Shown here piece after piece: positions 1 to 11,925 of a stretch of 64,000 nucleotides of DNA. The notes beneath the pieces were generated by a model. It saw only the letters and a list, made by a program, of their open reading frames with translations. It ran no database searches and was not told the origin of the DNA. Numbering within the stretch: position 1 is the first letter of the stretch; each line of letters begins with the position of its first letter. The stretch lies in NCBI RefSeq assembly GCF_040412425.1, contig NC_089781.1:54272986-54336985 (forward strand). The letters run 5' to 3'. The position numbers were made by a program, and so were the translations under genes. Source of the stretch: Macrobrachium rosenbergii. Its lineage: Eukaryota > Arthropoda > Malacostraca > Decapoda > Palaemonidae.

Positions 1-1085
1 ACTGGATATCCCAGTAGACATGGGATGTATATTGCCATATCTGTAAATCCTCAGTCACTGAGATTTCTTATCGTTGTGTTTTGTGGGAAAAGGTATATCA
101 ATTCAGTGCACTTGCTTTGGCCTGTGTACAGCACCTCCAATTTCACGAGGTTTACTTGCTTTTATAGATGGTTGGTGTCATCTTATTGTAGTGATAAGGA
201 TTCATCTAAATGAGATGATTAGCTGGTTTGTAAACTCTTACAATGAGATCAGAGGGCTAAGGATCATGTCTTCATCTGGTCAATCATGCATTCTGATCAT
301 TGATCAGATATACATCTCCTGATTAACCCAGTCTATTCTCTATCTTGGGATGAGAATAGACTCTCACAGAGCCTCAGGCTTTTCCTTCAGAGTGATGAAT
401 AGACAGCTTCTTGTGTCTCTTCGAAAGATTTCAAGTCACTTAGCCCCTTCCTCTGAAAGCTCCAATGGCTTTGGGACATATGGACTCTGGAGAAGAGTTA
501 ATGGTCAGCGAGACTCAGGATGTGTCCATAACAATTTACTTGAAAGGGCACTTTTGTTTGAAGTCCCTTCCAGACTTGCATCTGGTTTTAGTTCTGTTAA
601 GTTTCAGGGAATTATAGAGTAATGGACAGACTGTTGAAGATTTCTGTGGGTTATCCCTGGAAGTAAGGGCAGAACCTCATGACCTGAATACATCAACAAA
701 TGGTTGGGGAGCATTCCTGGATGATCAGTAGATGTTGGGAGTGTGGTCACTGAGAGAAAAAGAATTGTATATCAACAGTCTCAACACTTGGCACTGTGGA
801 AGAGCCTGCAGTAATGCAAACACCTGGTGAGGGATAAAGGTAGTAGTATTTTCCAACTATACAATCACTTTAGCATGTCATGATTTATGGTGACATGAAG
901 TCAGTGATGTTCTCCTCATGGGAAAGTTGCTGCGTTGGACAGAAGCAAGAAGAATAGTGCCCATTCCTAGTTCATCAAAGGAAAGAACAACGTATTTGTG
1001 GATCAGCCAAACTCCTGTTTCAGTTTATTGCTCCCTTATGACCCTCAGGTTTGGATGCATTTCTCCAGGCTGATCCAACCTAGGT
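1..1085 (+). pseudogene. Decayed DIRS-type RT/RNase H relic
   Basis: Frameshifted remains of the reverse transcriptase and RNase H of a DIRS-like retrotransposon, entering the window already in the RT palm. Around 340-370 the sequence reads YLGMRIDS, matching the YLGLRINS motif of the better preserved DIRS-1 at about 7815. Near 690-720 the residues STNGWGAFLDD resemble the RNase H start (D-S-x-x-G-W-G-A), and about 40 codons on follows an ELYIN stretch like the second acidic motif. No frame stays open beyond about 90 codons, so it is an old inactive copy. The 3' limit is a guess, where similarity fades near a run of unremarkable A/T-rich DNA. Family assignment rests on these short motifs only. 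Confidence 0.55.
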
Positions 1086-2559
1086 ATGTACACCTTCCCA
1101 CCTTTTTGCGATAACATGAAGGTATTAAACATTTTGGAAATGAGGGATTTCCAGGGTGACTCAAGTATTTTCTTGTAATGTAGGCTTTTGTAAAGTTACT
1201 ACTGAGAGGTGTTCAAATCCCAGTTTTGACCTGGTGATGAGGATGAAGCCTTTCACTGCTCAGTAAGGATGATTAAGATATGTTTAGAAGTTGTAAAGTC
1301 TATATCAGAGGCAGAGAGTTAATCATTTGTTTGTGAATTTGGTGGCCTAACTTTCATAATAAAAAATTCAGTCTGTATTTTACCTTTGTATCACAGGTGT
1401 TCTTTCTTTAAATCTTAATAAACCATATAAACAGAGTCAGCAGACTAAACAGAAGCGTTCAGAGGAAATCAGCCCGCAGAGAGAGGTTATGGGTAAGGGG
1501 ATGAATAAATAAATATGAGGAAATAGAGAATAAAACCAATATAGCTGGAAGTCAGGAGACATCAGCAGAGAGTAGGAATGAATTTGTTCCTTGCTTAAAT
1601 CTTTAGAAATCAGAAGACTCCACAACTTTTAACTGGACTGTCATTTACTGGGCTTTCAGACTCAGGCACAGCGGTCTCGTTACACTGTTTCTGCAGAGGC
1701 AGTTTACTCTGCAAGGCTGCCCTTCTTTGCTCTTACATGAGAGCCTGGTTCCTTGAATGGAATTTACCTTCTAGTGGCAGTTCTATCCAGGAAAGATCCC
1801 AGATCAGGTAAGAATGTTTTGGGTGGTCTCTGGCTGAATAGATTTATGTCTAGCTGCAGTGACCCACCATACTCCTCCCATCAGTAGGTAACATTTATCC
1901 TAGGTAATAGAAATTTTCATAATAAAAATTATTATTTATTATTGGGATATTTTCCTTTCTATGTAAATGCAGATTCATTTGCAGCCTTGATACAACTTAG
2001 TGGACAGTCAAGAAGAATTTTGACTAGAGCTATAACATTCAAGTCACCTGGTGAGAACAGGTGAATTAGAGAGCCATCTGGGTCAACCAAGTGATCATAC
2101 TTTTTTTTATTCTGAATGCTGACTCACCTGCTAGTGTGAAGATATACATAATCCCTCAATTATCTGGATTGCTGTTATCCGGAACTTGACATTATCTGAC
2201 ACACCCAGGCCAGGGACCAAGGCCCCAAAGATATATGATGTATAAAAATAAAAATGAAAAAATGAAAAAAACCTCTCTCTGGTGGTTGGCAATGCTACTT
2301 GCCCTCAAGAAATGTTGGTAACACTGCCGATACTCACACTGACCAGGAAAGGGTGTTGGGGATTGGGGAGGCCTCGAGAAGTTTCCATGGTAGGGAGGAT
2401 GGGTCGGATGGGTTGGCGCCATCGGAGAGGAGGAGCAGTAAGGCTGAGTAGAGGAAGGCTCAGAGTTGTTGTTTTGGAATGTGGGTGGAGCTGGGGAGCA
2501 GTTTTTTTTTTTTTACAGTTGGGGGACAGAGATGCAGAGTTGGATGGGTGATGTGGGCT
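1086..2559. other. No recognisable gene
   Basis: No open frame with recognisable protein similarity was seen on either strand. At about 2150-2210 there is a phrase of the type AATTATCTGGATT...TTATCCGGAACTTG followed by TTATCTGAC. A similar phrase recurs at 25660-25690, which suggests scraps of a shared pogo/Tigger-like repeat. The rest holds nothing identifiable. Confidence 0.4.
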
Positions 2560-2648
2560 AGGTAGGCCTGACTTGATAGAACTTATGTTTCTTTCATGTT
2601 TTTATGTTTTTCTATAGTAATTCACATTTTGATAAAGGATATGAACAG

Positions 2649-2705
<57 letters not shown>

Positions 2706-2858
2706 AAACTCTGAGGTATGTTTACATCAAAGTCTAAGTACAGTAACACACACACTCCATTTTTATTTATATTTTATATGCTACAGTATTCTCGTTTATA
2801 TTTGTAAAGCTGCATTTTCATTTTTTATTCTTTCAAACCAAAAATAGCTGCAATCATA

Positions 2859-2895
<37 letters not shown>

Positions 2896-3411
2896 GAGAA
2901 CTGAGGTATGTTTACATTAAAGCCTAATACATTTAACACACGCCCTCTTATTACACTATTTATATGTTATGCTACAGTTTCCTTGTTTATATTTTTGTTG
3001 TATTTTCTCATTTTTTTTTAGTTTCACAGACCAAAAAAGAAAAGCAGTCACGTGTGCCTGCACACACTCATTCCATGCCGTCGGTGAACTTGCTACAGCC
3101 TGTTTGGTTTTGTCTTGCCTGCATATGAAATAAGCATTTTAAATATTTTTATGGTGATTAGAGATGAAACATCAACAGTGATAAAATAGTCTCTTGTGTG
3201 CTGTTATGGTATGTTTGATAATCATACTTGAGAGTCAGCTAAACTAGTAATAAAAACTGTACAGTAAATCAAGCAAAGCAAATAAAAAAAAATTGGTAAC
3301 ATACATATGCATGCACGCATTCATTTGATGATGTGAACTTCCTGGAGTTTTAGTCTCTTATTCTTATGTTAATGACACAGTAATTCATATTTCATTAAAG
3401 AATATGTACAG

Positions 3412-3446
<35 letters not shown>

Positions 3447-3480
3447 GGGGGGGACGGGAACTGAGGTAGGTTTACATCAG
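2560..3480 (+). repeat. (GA)n-bearing interspersed repeat, several units
   Basis: Three (GA)n tracts (2650-2702, 2862-2899, 3414-3442) lie in a conserved context. On the left is a phrase like GTAATTCATATTTC...ATATG-ACAGTACAGAGAG, and on the right ACTGAGGTATGTTTACAT. A further segment (about 3140-3300, TTTTTATGGTGATTAGAGAT onward) recurs at 57535-57690. The left flank also occurs in reverse at 49260-49440. The microsatellite is therefore part of a dispersed repeat rather than a local expansion. No coding capacity. Confidence 0.7.
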
Positions 3481-3627
3481 TAAAGAAACGAATCAGGAAA
3501 CAGCTGTTTTGCAATTTTGAGGGACTTTACTATAACATAAAGTATGCTAATTTATCTTTGTAAACCCATTTTATATGTGACAAAAATAAAAGTAATTTCA
3601 TTATTACATTCGTTTCCTTTAGCAAGT

Positions 3628-3830
3628 AAAAAATTATTTTTATGTAAGTAACTTACCTAGTAATTACATAGCTATTAGTTTAACTTATCTGGCAGCTTAA
3701 AATTTTGAAATTCACAGGTCGCACTCATTTGTTTTGGAGTAGGTGACGTGCCCTGCCCACTTTCGGGGGGAAAGAGAGGAACAACTTAGCAAAGAGCTCA
3801 ATTTGTTTCTGCCGGCTGATGGTTGAAGTG
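3628..3830 (+). repeat. DIRS-1 left inverted terminal repeat
   Basis: Matches the reverse complement of about 10495-10690 over roughly 190 bp. Shared blocks include CTAGTAATTACATAGCTATT / CCAGTAATTACATAGCTATT, TTAAAATTTTGAAATTC, CTCATTTGTTTTGG and TTAGCAAAGAGCTCAATTTG. Small substitutions show that the two ends have diverged since insertion. Confidence 0.85.
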
Positions 3831-4069
3831 CCGTGGTTGGCAGCAGCTTGATTTTGGAATTTGTACTTTCCTGGTTGATATTTCTTTGTCAGTTGGTGAA
3901 GTATTTCTTTGTAAGCCTTACGGCTTTTATTAGTTAGTGATAGGTGAGGCCTGATTATTGGATTATGACTTTATTGTTTTTTGTACTTGTTAATTGACTT
4001 TTTCATAATGTCTGACACTAGTGCTTTTAGTTTTAGGTATTGTAGCAAAGGCTTCAGTACTCGTCTGAC

Positions 4070-4449
4070 TTAAGCCCTGTCCACACTATCGAGCATGCTT
4101 GACGGGCAAACAGTGATACCAGATCCCGTTCCAATACATAAGCAAGGAGGGCGAGTGGCAGGCACGAAGGTGATGTCAGAAGTGAGGAAGCTGCAGGCAA
4201 ACGAGCAGGCAACTGGCTGTGAGTGAGCTTGAAGGACACACCAGAAACTGTTTCGACTGGTAAAGGTCTTTGCCTGGTGAAGAAGTAGATATTGTGGGCT
4301 AAACTACATCTGGTAGCACTGTTTGTTGTCAGATCCCTGCCTGTGGTTTTCCCGCTTCTGACGTCATCAACCCTCATTCTCACTACCAATTGTGATCTGG
4401 TAGCACTGTTTACCCGTAGAGCATGCTCGATAGTGTGGACAGGGCTTAA
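4070..4449. mobile_element. Short TIR element (MITE) flanked by TTAA
   Basis: The insert 4074-4445 (372 bp) is bounded by TTAA on both sides (4070-4073 and 4446-4449). Its ends are near-perfect inverted repeats: GCCCTGTCCACACTATCGAG at the left and its complement at the right, continuing into AGCATGCT. A subterminal phrase (AACAGTG-TACCAGATC) also recurs inverted near 4390-4410. There is no transposase. A TTAA duplication is typical of piggyBac and Kolobok transposons, so it is probably a non-autonomous member mobilised by one of these. The family cannot be settled from the sequence. Confidence 0.85.
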
Positions 4450-4639
4450 GGAATCTTATGATTCTCACAGATGTAGAGAACAAATTTGTTCTGTTGACTT
4501 GAGATGTGCAGAGTGTAATTGCTGGGACTTAAAAAAAGTAGAAAACATTAGATTCTCATTTGAAGAAACTTGCTAGGGACAAAATAAGGAAAGCAATTGC
4601 TAGGGAGGTTAGTAAACTAGCTAGTTAGAATTTAATTTT

Positions 4640-5062
4640 TGTAAGCCTCACTGTTGTGGTCACCTATCCATTGAGCACATGCTGGTGCACTGTCCTAAAT
4701 TTAATCGCCTTAGGGCAAAGTACTTACTAACTGGGAAGACTATTTTAGAAATTTTAAATGATTACGTTGAGGTAGATAACCTTATGGGATTTAGTCATAT
4801 TTATGTTATATACTAACTATATATTTTGAATATAAAAATTTAGTATATATTTATTTTTTTGCTGGTTCTATCCAGTATCATTCTTCATTTTTTATGTTCA
4901 TTTTTTAACACAACTTAACTAGTATGTCATCATTCACGTATTCATTATCAATCATATCATTAATTTATACATTTCACCTTCATTATGGCACCGAATAATC
5001 CTGATGGGTTCTGGCGCTTGGTCTTCAAAACCTAAATTTCATAATCAATCAGTCAATCATGT
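4640..5062 (+). pseudogene. 5'-truncated non-LTR retrotransposon tail
   Basis: About 4645-4815 encodes the C-terminal end of a LINE-type polyprotein: SLHCCGHLSIEHMLVHCPKF followed by NRLRAKYLL. This is the Cys/His motif (C-x-x-H...H-x4-C) seen downstream of RT or RNase H in jockey/R1/I-like elements. An A/T-rich 3' UTR follows and ends in short AATC-type repeats (about 5040-5060), as expected for a LINE tail. The copy is dead on arrival, with only the last ~60 codons present. The 5' breakpoint and target-site duplication could not be fixed. Confidence 0.65.
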
Positions 5063-7059
5063 CCCATCTCCTCTACCTGTTTGAACCTCTCCTTTGCCCA
5101 GCTCTCACGTTTCCAATCCCAACACCATGGCCGGTCTTGAGTAAAAAATTGACAAGAGATTTGAATTAATTGTAGAATCAACTGCTCAGTTAGCCTCTTC
5201 GGTTAAAGTGCTGATGGATTATAAAGGTGATTCAGAGTGCCTGGTGGCACCCAGTGCTGGTGCAGTGTTTGTGGAGAAGGTGGCTGCTTGGCCCGCCAAT
5301 TCCCCTAAGCAAAGGTCCCTGGCATACTCCCCAGCACCCGGAAGGAGTCAAACTGATAGCCTAAGGGAGGTCGGTGGGGTCTGCTCCTGAGCAGTTCAGT
5401 CTGTTGACGCATCCCAGACTGCAACCAAGGGCCATTGGAAAGGCCTTAAAGTGGATGTTCATGCTATGTCTTCTAGTTCTGAGGAACTAAGCCTAAGGCG
5501 TCAGTGGCACTTATTGGGCAAGTCACGGCCATTGAAAAGGCGTGCAGTGGACGCCACAAACTCTTCTCCCGTTCCTTGCAAGAGGAGTAAAGATCCCAAG
5601 TGCCCTTCTTGTAGTCACTGGGACAGCTCAGGCTTCTCGTAGGTGTTCGTCGTCTACCAAGGATCATTGTTTAGAGTTTGAGCCCCCAGCAGCATTAGAA
5701 CTCCCTCCAGTAGTTGACCGCCCAGTAGCTTCAGTGCGTCAGTCAGCACCCGAGTGCCCAGCAGCTCCCGTTTGTGATTTGGCACCCAAGCTCCCAGTTA
5801 GCAATGTATGTCAGGTGCCTGAGCTCCGGCACATTCCTTCTCTGGCACCCATTCTTGTATCGTCGGAGCACCCATCGGCGCTCACTCATCTTCTTTCCAT
5901 ACAAATTGCTTCAGATGCTCATGCTGTGGAAGCTTCTTCGGCTGTTCAGGCTCCTGCAGTCATTGGTCTTATCCAAAGTAAACTAGGTAGTATTTTAAGT
6001 TTACTTAAGAAAACTCCTCTGTCTGCTGAGGCACCTGCGGGGTTATCCTTGTCACCCGTGTCTTCCGAGGAAGAAGTTGTAGGTGATCAGGAGGCACTGG
6101 GTGACACCCCTTCTACGGCATATGCCTCCTTGCTGAGGTTTTTGTTAGCTACTTTTCCCAGCTTCTTTTCTCCAGCTACTCCCTCCTCTCCTGCTTCGGC
6201 GTTCTTTATGAAGGTTCCGACTGCTGGTTCATCCAAGTTGCCTAAGTCAGTCCTCTCTTCTTCAGTGAAGAAAGCGCTGAGTGACATTGAAGAGTGGCTA
6301 GCAGAGAAGAGAGACCAAGTCAAAGAGACTTTCAGTTTTCCCCCTTCAAGACTCTCACGAGTAAGCTACCACATTTTTGCCACAGGGGAAGCTCTGTCTA
6401 TGGGAGTTTCTGCCTCCTCCCAGGGGGACTTCTCCGGGCTGATAGATTTGGCAAGGAGATCGGCATTTACTTTGGCAAAGATTATGTTTTCGGCTTCCGA
6501 GTTTGCACATCTACTAAAGAACATTTTTAAAGTCTTCGAGGTTATGAGCTTTCTAGACTGGGCGGTAGGTGCACTTGCTCCCAAGATCAGGGACTGGGTG
6601 GTGCTTCCTCAAGATTCTTCATCTGACTGGTTAGGAATTCTTTCTTGTATTGACAGGGGTATTAGAGACAGCTCCCAGGAGTTAACTGGTCTTGACACTA
6701 TGGGTATCCCCAAGAAAAGGGAACTGTGGTGTTCCTTTACATCCAAGGGAGTAACACTTTCACAGAGGTCATCTCTTCTGTTTTAGCCCTTAGACAGGAT
6801 ACATCTTTGTTCTCAGGCGACAGTGCTGAATACCGCTACTGATCTTCAGAAGAAGAGTACGCAGGACCTCCTATCTCAGTCTGCTAGATGTCCTAAAGAG
6901 CCGATGACATTTACTCCCAGACCTTCAACGCCACTTCAGACACAACCCTTTCGGATTGGCAGATCTAGACAGCACTCTAGATCGAGATCCAACTCCCATT
7001 TTAATCAGTGCCCAATCAAGAAATCCTCTTCTAAGTCCTCCTCCAAGAAATGAGGACTT

Positions 7060-8860
7060 AGTCCCCCATACTCAAATAGGAACAAGACTCCTCTTTTGGG
7101 AGTGTTGGGAGCAGAAGGGAGCAGAACCCTGGATAGTATCTGTCCTGAAGGAGGGCTACACCATTTCGTTCATGAACAGACCTCTTTTAGTCAACACGCC
7201 TGTCGCATTGACAGCTTACTCGCCAGGCTCAAGGAGGTTTGTAGCCCTCTCACAAAAAGTTGAGTCTCTCATGCTAAACGAGGCCATAGAGGTGGTAAAG
7301 GAAATTACTCTCTGGGATTTTACAACCGACTTTTTGTAGTCCCCAAGTCACCAGGAGGCTGAAGACTTGTACTAGATGTCAGTGCCCTGAATGCCTTTGT
7401 ACAAAAGACAACCTTGAAGATGGAGACAAACCAGACAGTCCTTGCATCCATTTGCCAGGGAGAATGGATGGCATCCATCGACATGCAGAATGCATACTTT
7501 CACATACCAATTCGTCCTGCTTTGAGAAAGTACCTGAGCTTTATTTTCAAGGACAAGGTGTTCCAGTTTTGGGGCCTTTGATTTGGCTTGTCAACGGCCC
7601 CCCAAGTGTTCACCAGAGTGCTGGCTCCCCTCACAAAGTGGCTCCATCTGATGGGGATCAAAATATCCCTGTATCTGGACGACTGGCTAATACGCTCTCA
7701 ATGAAAGAACAGTATACAGAGGACCTTTCAAGAACTCTTCTTCTGGCTCAGAAATTAGGTCTTCTCATAAACCTGGACAAGTCGCAACTGACTCCTTCTC
7801 AGGAGATTCAGTATTTGGGGTTGAGGATAAATTCTCAGAGTTTTCAGGTTTTCCAAATCCTGAAAAGAGTGGAAGCATGCCTGAAGACAGTAGGAGAGAT
7901 ATTGGATCTGAACTCTTGCTCAGCCAACAGATGGATGAGCCTTCTGGGCACTCTCTCATCCATGGAGCAGTTCTTCTCTCTGGGGAGGCTATATATGAGG
8001 GCTCTTCAGTATTTTCTAAGAGCCAGCTGGAACAGGAAGAAGTTCCCAGACTCGTGTGTTTTTCCAATTACAAGGAAAATAAAGAGGATTTACGCTGGTG
8101 AAATTGCCAGAGAAGATTGACAGAAGGGAAATCTCATCGTCCTCTGAGCTCCAAACTAGAGTTCCTCTTAGATGCTTCAGATCTAGGCTGGGGAGCTCTC
8201 CTGGGAAGTAAAGAGATCTCAGGAACGTGGTCCCAAGAAAAGAGATCTTGGCACATAAATGTGAAGGAACTAAAGGCCATACACCTAGGCCTTCAATTCT
8301 TTGCTTCGGAAGTGCACAGCAGGGCATTGGCAGTGCATTTGGACGGTACGACTGCACTATCCTACATCAAGAAACAGCAAGGGACCTTCTCTGGTTGGAC
8401 CAGAACAACACCAGAGCAGTGACCCTCTTCATACAAAGGAAGCTCAATGTTCTAGCTGACAAATTAAGCCGCCAGAAACAAGTTCTCCCAACAGAGTGGA
8501 CGTTAGACCCAATAGTTTGTCTGGATCTGTGGAAACTGTGGGGGAAACCTATGTTAGATCTGTTTGCATCCTCCAGAAACCATTGGCTCCCTCTTTTCTG
8601 TTCACCAGTCCCGAACCCCCTAGCTTGGGCAACCGATGCAATGTTGCAGGACTGGTTGAACAAAGACCTTTATGCCTTCCCTCCATTCAGTATGGTGAGG
8701 CAGGTAGTAAACAAATTCTGGTCCCACCAAAATGCATCCATGATACTGATAGCTCCCTTTTGGCCAGAGAACCAAGACTGCTGCCTCAAAAGCAGCAGCT
8801 GCTCAGACAGTTGCACTTCAGGTGGTTTCACTGAAACCTGTCTACTCTGGCCCTGACAGG
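7060..8860 (+). pseudogene. DIRS-1 ORF2: RT, RNase H and DAM-like domain (broken)
   Basis: Reverse transcriptase-RNase H of DIRS-1. Visible in order: the entry block WECWEQKGAEPWIVSVLKEG (about 7095), palm motif A DMQNAYFHIPI (about 7490), the catalytic box YLDDW (7672-7686), the thumb region with YLGLRINS (about 7815), and RNase H beginning LDASDLGWGALLG (about 8170) with its second acidic motif KELKAIHLG. After these comes the DIRS-specific DAM/methyltransferase-like segment with PNPLAWATDAMLQDW and LIAPFWP (8610-8765). At least five frame changes or stops separate these blocks. The catalytic YLDD itself is intact, so decay was by indels rather than loss of the active site. Confidence 0.85.
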
Positions 8861-8868
8861 ATACAAAC

Positions 8869-9830
8869 TGTTAAGTGATTGCTCAAGAAGAAGGACTTTT
8901 CAACAGCAGCTGCCAATTCTATTGCAAGGTGCAGAAGACAGTCGTCTGAGAGAGTCTACCAGGCAGAGTGGACCATCTTCAGTGCATGGTGTAGGAGATA
9001 CAATGTCTCCTCTACTAAAACATCTATTGCAGAAATAGCAGATTTTCTGCTATACCTATAAACTTCTAGAGGGCTGTCTACCTCCACTATTAAGGGGTAT
9101 AGAGCAATGCTAGGCTCTGCCTTCCGCCACAGAGAAACGGACTTATCCCCCAACCAGGACTTGTTGGACCTAATTAAGTCCTTTGAATCAGTTAAACTGA
9201 AGAAAGTTCCATTAGTCTCGTGGAACTTAGACATTGTTCTTAGGTGGCTGTCTAGCCTTCGCTTTGAAGCTATGGACTCCATCTCTTTAAGAGATTTTAC
9301 TAGGAAGACTCTTTTTCTGGTTGCTTTGGCAACAGCAAAACGGGCCAGTGAGATTCATGCTCTTGGCAAAAGGATTGGCTTTTCTCAAGGAAATGCAGTT
9401 TGTTCTTTTTCATTAAATTTTTCAGCTAAGAACGAAACACCATCGAAACAGTGGCCTCACTCTTTTACGATTAAGAGCCTATCTGAAGTTGTAGGTCCAG
9501 CTGAGGAAGAGAGAACTCTCTGTCTTGTAAGGGCCCTTAAATATTATCTCCACATGACGAATTTCTGTAAGAAACCCCTCACGGCCTCTGTCCAAGATTG
9601 CCCTGGCAGTCTTTCTCAGGGACCTTATATCAGAAGCCCACTCCATGGTTGGAGAGGAGTCTTTTCCTTCATGTAAGGTGAAAGCTCATGAGATTCGGGC
9701 AGTTGCTACTTATTTAGCATATAAGCAAAATTTATCGCCTGCTTCTATTTTACAATCAACTTCTGGAAATGTAAATCAGTTTTTGCTTCCCATTACTTGA
9801 GGGATATAGAAAGTTTTGAACACTGCAGTA
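8869..9830 (+). pseudogene. DIRS-1 ORF3: tyrosine recombinase (broken)
   Basis: Integrating enzyme of the element. The N-terminal core-binding part reads RVYQAEWTIFSAWCRRYNVS (about 8950-9010). A stop at about 9060 precedes the catalytic domain (9107-9676). The first catalytic arginine lies in ATAKRASEIHALG (Arg codon 9341-9343). One frame change after about 9670 is followed by HEIRAVAT (9686-9709), the H-x-x-R box, and then ASHYLRDIESF with the candidate nucleophilic tyrosine at about 9795. All four signature residues survive in separate frames, so the gene is inactive but recently recognisable. Confidence 0.8.
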
Positions 9831-10359
9831 CCTTGGGCCCGTTTTATGTGGCTGGTGTGGTGTTGGATGAGGAAATGTAGAAGGCAACGTCCTTCCTTTA
9901 CATCTTTGCCTTGCCTAGGGTGTTGAGTCATAGGGGAGCCTGGGAGTACTGTGTACTTGGAGTACCCTCCAGTGTTTTCTTTTTAATGGTTGGGTATTGG
10001 TGTTTTAATATTGTTTTTGGTGGTTTTGGTGACTGTATTTTTTAGTCTGGTTTTTTGTCTGGTACTGTGCTCTGGGCAGGGGCATCCTTTTTCTTTGCTA
10101 GCCATCAGAATTGGTCCATTGCTGCAAAGCACCCATTATAGTAGTAGGCGCTTCAGGCTATACCGCCTCACCTCTACAAGATAAGGTGAGTGCCAACCAG
10201 AGGCAGTATCTACCTGTAGCAGCTCTCATATCAGGTAAGGAACAACAAACATTGTTTCAATGTTAGCAATTTTTCTATTCTCAAATTCATTACCATCAAC
10301 AATGTATTGGGGTAGACATGTCCAAGCCTTCCCACCTCCTCTCAATATGGGAATCAGCT

Positions 10360-10445
10360 ATGTAATTACTGGGTAAGTTACTTATAAAAAAATGACATTT
10401 TTATAATAAAATAAAGCTTTATATATACTTACCCAGTAATTACAT
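10360..10445. repeat. DIRS-1 internal complementary region (ICR)
   Basis: A short self-complementary block. ATGTAATTACTGGGTAAGT at its left is answered by ACTTACCCAGTAATTACAT at its right, with the A/T-rich element ends ATGACATTTTTATAATAAAA between them. It therefore contains complements of the two element termini abutted, which is the defining ICR of DIRS elements. The ICR is thought to template completion of the linear ends through a circle. Confidence 0.75.
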
Positions 10446-10494
10446 GATCTGAGCCCTCCTCTTCCCCTTGCATGAACATAGGGACATAAACAAA

Positions 10495-10690
10495 TTGAGC
10501 TCTTTGCTAAGTGTTTCCTCTCTTTCCCCCTGAAAGTGGGCGGGTCATGTCACCTACCCCAAAACAAATGAGCGCCACCTGCGAATTTCAAAATTTTAAA
10601 CTGCCGGATAAGTGAAACTAATAGCTATGTAATTACTGGGTAAGTATATATAAAACTTTATTTTATTATAAAAATGTCATTTTCCTAATT
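10495..10690 (-). repeat. DIRS-1 right inverted terminal repeat
   Basis: Reverse complement of 3628-3830, including CAAATTGAGCTCTTTGCTAA, the CCCCCTGAAAGTGGGCGGG block and AATAGCTATGTAATTACTGG. It ends in A/T-rich DNA at about 10690. Confidence 0.85.
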
Positions 10691-11185
10691 CCTTTGCTAG
10701 TAGGCTCAATCAGCCGATTCTGAGAACATGAACATTAAAGATGGCGGGACGATCGTTTTTTTTTTTTTTTGTACATGTCACAGTGATAATATATCAATAT
10801 AATAACACAGTGTAAATGGATTCTTTAAGTAAAACAACAGTTTCATTGCCATTACATTTATCTTTAATACAGCTGCAATAACCTATTTGAGTTTTGCAAA
10901 TGGATACTATGAGTGTAACTCCTGGGCTAGCCTAGGTCTATAGTTCACACATAGCCTACACATTTTTATCTTATGTATGGTAATACAATATGGTAGCAAC
11001 TGATAACGAAATTGCTATATGAGAATACATTAATGGTCATAAAACCATGGTAGGCTGTGGGTAAAACCAGGAAGACTACCTGGCTACTGAACTGTGTCAT
11101 TTACTAGGGAGAGAAAAAGAAGGGGTTGCATTTTTTTCAAAGTGTAGCCTATATATATGTTAAGTCTTTTGACGAACTATGTGTA
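10691..11185. other. No recognisable gene
   Basis: A/T-rich DNA between two mobile elements. A T15 run lies at about 10757-10772, just after the phrase AAGATGGCGGGACGATCG. No coding or structured feature was seen. Confidence 0.4.
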
Positions 11186-11350
11186 GTACAGGAGCAATAA
11201 GGTTCAACATGGAAAAAAAATGCAGAAAGCTGAATTTTTCAGATAAGTTATCTGAAACCTTACTAAGTTCAGTGGAATAAAGTTTACCTAAATTAACCTT
11301 TGAGCTTGCTGAAAAATCCAAGATGGCGGCTGCGATGCGGTTAATTTTCG
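11186..11350 (+). repeat. Left terminal inverted repeat of the Academ-like element
   Basis: Aligns with the reverse complement of 17085-17253. Shared, in order: AGTACAGGAGCA, AAAAAAAATGCAGAAAGCTG, ATAAAGTTTACC, TTAACC, TGAGCTTGCTGA and a GATGGC(G/T)GC motif. Divergence and small indels show an old insertion. Confidence 0.8.
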
Positions 11351-11404
11351 AAAATACTACTTTAGCATTGTTTAGTACTTATTAAACAAGGAACTTTAAA
11401 AGTG

Positions 11405-11925
11405 AAAAAACTCATATTTAATGTGATTCCTTTTATTCAATGTAAAGTTTACATTTTCTGGCCTTTAAAATCAAAATAAAATGCAAATTTTCACATCACA
11501 AATATTGAAATAAACCGAGAAAAATACTTTTGTCGTTCATTATAGACACAAGACTCATTCTTAATGTGATTTCTCTAATTCAATGTAAAGTTTACATGTT
11601 TTGGCCTTATAATCCAAATAAAATATAAATCTTCACATTATAAATATTGAATTAAGCAATTTTGTTATTTATCCATAGTAGACACATATCTCGTATTTAA
11701 TGTGGTTTCTTCTATTCAAAGAGAACTTTACATGTTCCGAGATTTAAAATCCAAATAAAATACAAGAGTTCACAAAATATCTACTGAATCAAGCATAGTA
11801 TACACCAGACTCATATATAATGTGATTTCTTTTATTCAGTGTAACATGTACAAGTTCTTGCCATTAATAACCAAATAAAAAAAATTCAAATCATAAATAT
11901 TGAATTAACCAAAAAAAATCATATA
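11405..11925. repeat. Degenerate ~120-145 bp tandem array
   Basis: Four diverged units begin with AATGTGATTTCTTTTATTCA-like sequence at about 11419, 11563, 11699 and 11818. Each continues to GTAAAGTTTACATG..., an AATCCAAATAAAAT block and a CACAAATATTGAAT block. The array lies between the left TIR and the 3' end of the coding region, so it is part of this element's 3' untranslated arm. Confidence 0.75.

Larger units (their letters stand above)
4008..7053 (+). pseudogene. DIRS-1 ORF1 (gag-like), interrupted and frameshifted
   Basis: Structural gag-like protein of the element. An ATG at 4008 opens MSDTSAFSFRYCSKGF. The frame is then split by the TTAA-flanked MITE and resumes at about 4450 with DSHRCREQICSVD...RCAECNCW, a Cys/His cluster of the kind found at the N-terminus of DIRS ORF1 proteins. 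A second foreign block (about 4640-5062) follows. The remainder reads with stops and frame changes from about 5130. The longest open stretch, 5542-6786, is rich in Ser, Pro and Ala and then has a helical segment containing SFLDWAVGALAPKIRDWV. The C-terminus (6823-7053) is basic and Arg/Ser/Lys-rich and ends in SKSSSKK. Not functional. Assignment rests on position and the Cys cluster. Confidence 0.7.
3628..10690 (+). mobile_element. DIRS-1: DIRS-type tyrosine-recombinase retrotransposon
   Basis: About 7.1 kb with the DIRS layout: inverted terminal repeats, gag-like ORF1, RT/RNase H with a following DAM-like domain, tyrosine recombinase, an internal complementary region, then the right terminal repeat. 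DIRS elements replicate through a circular intermediate and integrate by recombinase rather than integrase, so they lack target-site duplications. All ORFs are broken, and two foreign insertions (4070-4449 and about 4640-5062) sit in the 5' part. Outer limits are placed where the left and right repeats stop matching and may be off by tens of bases. Confidence 0.85.
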
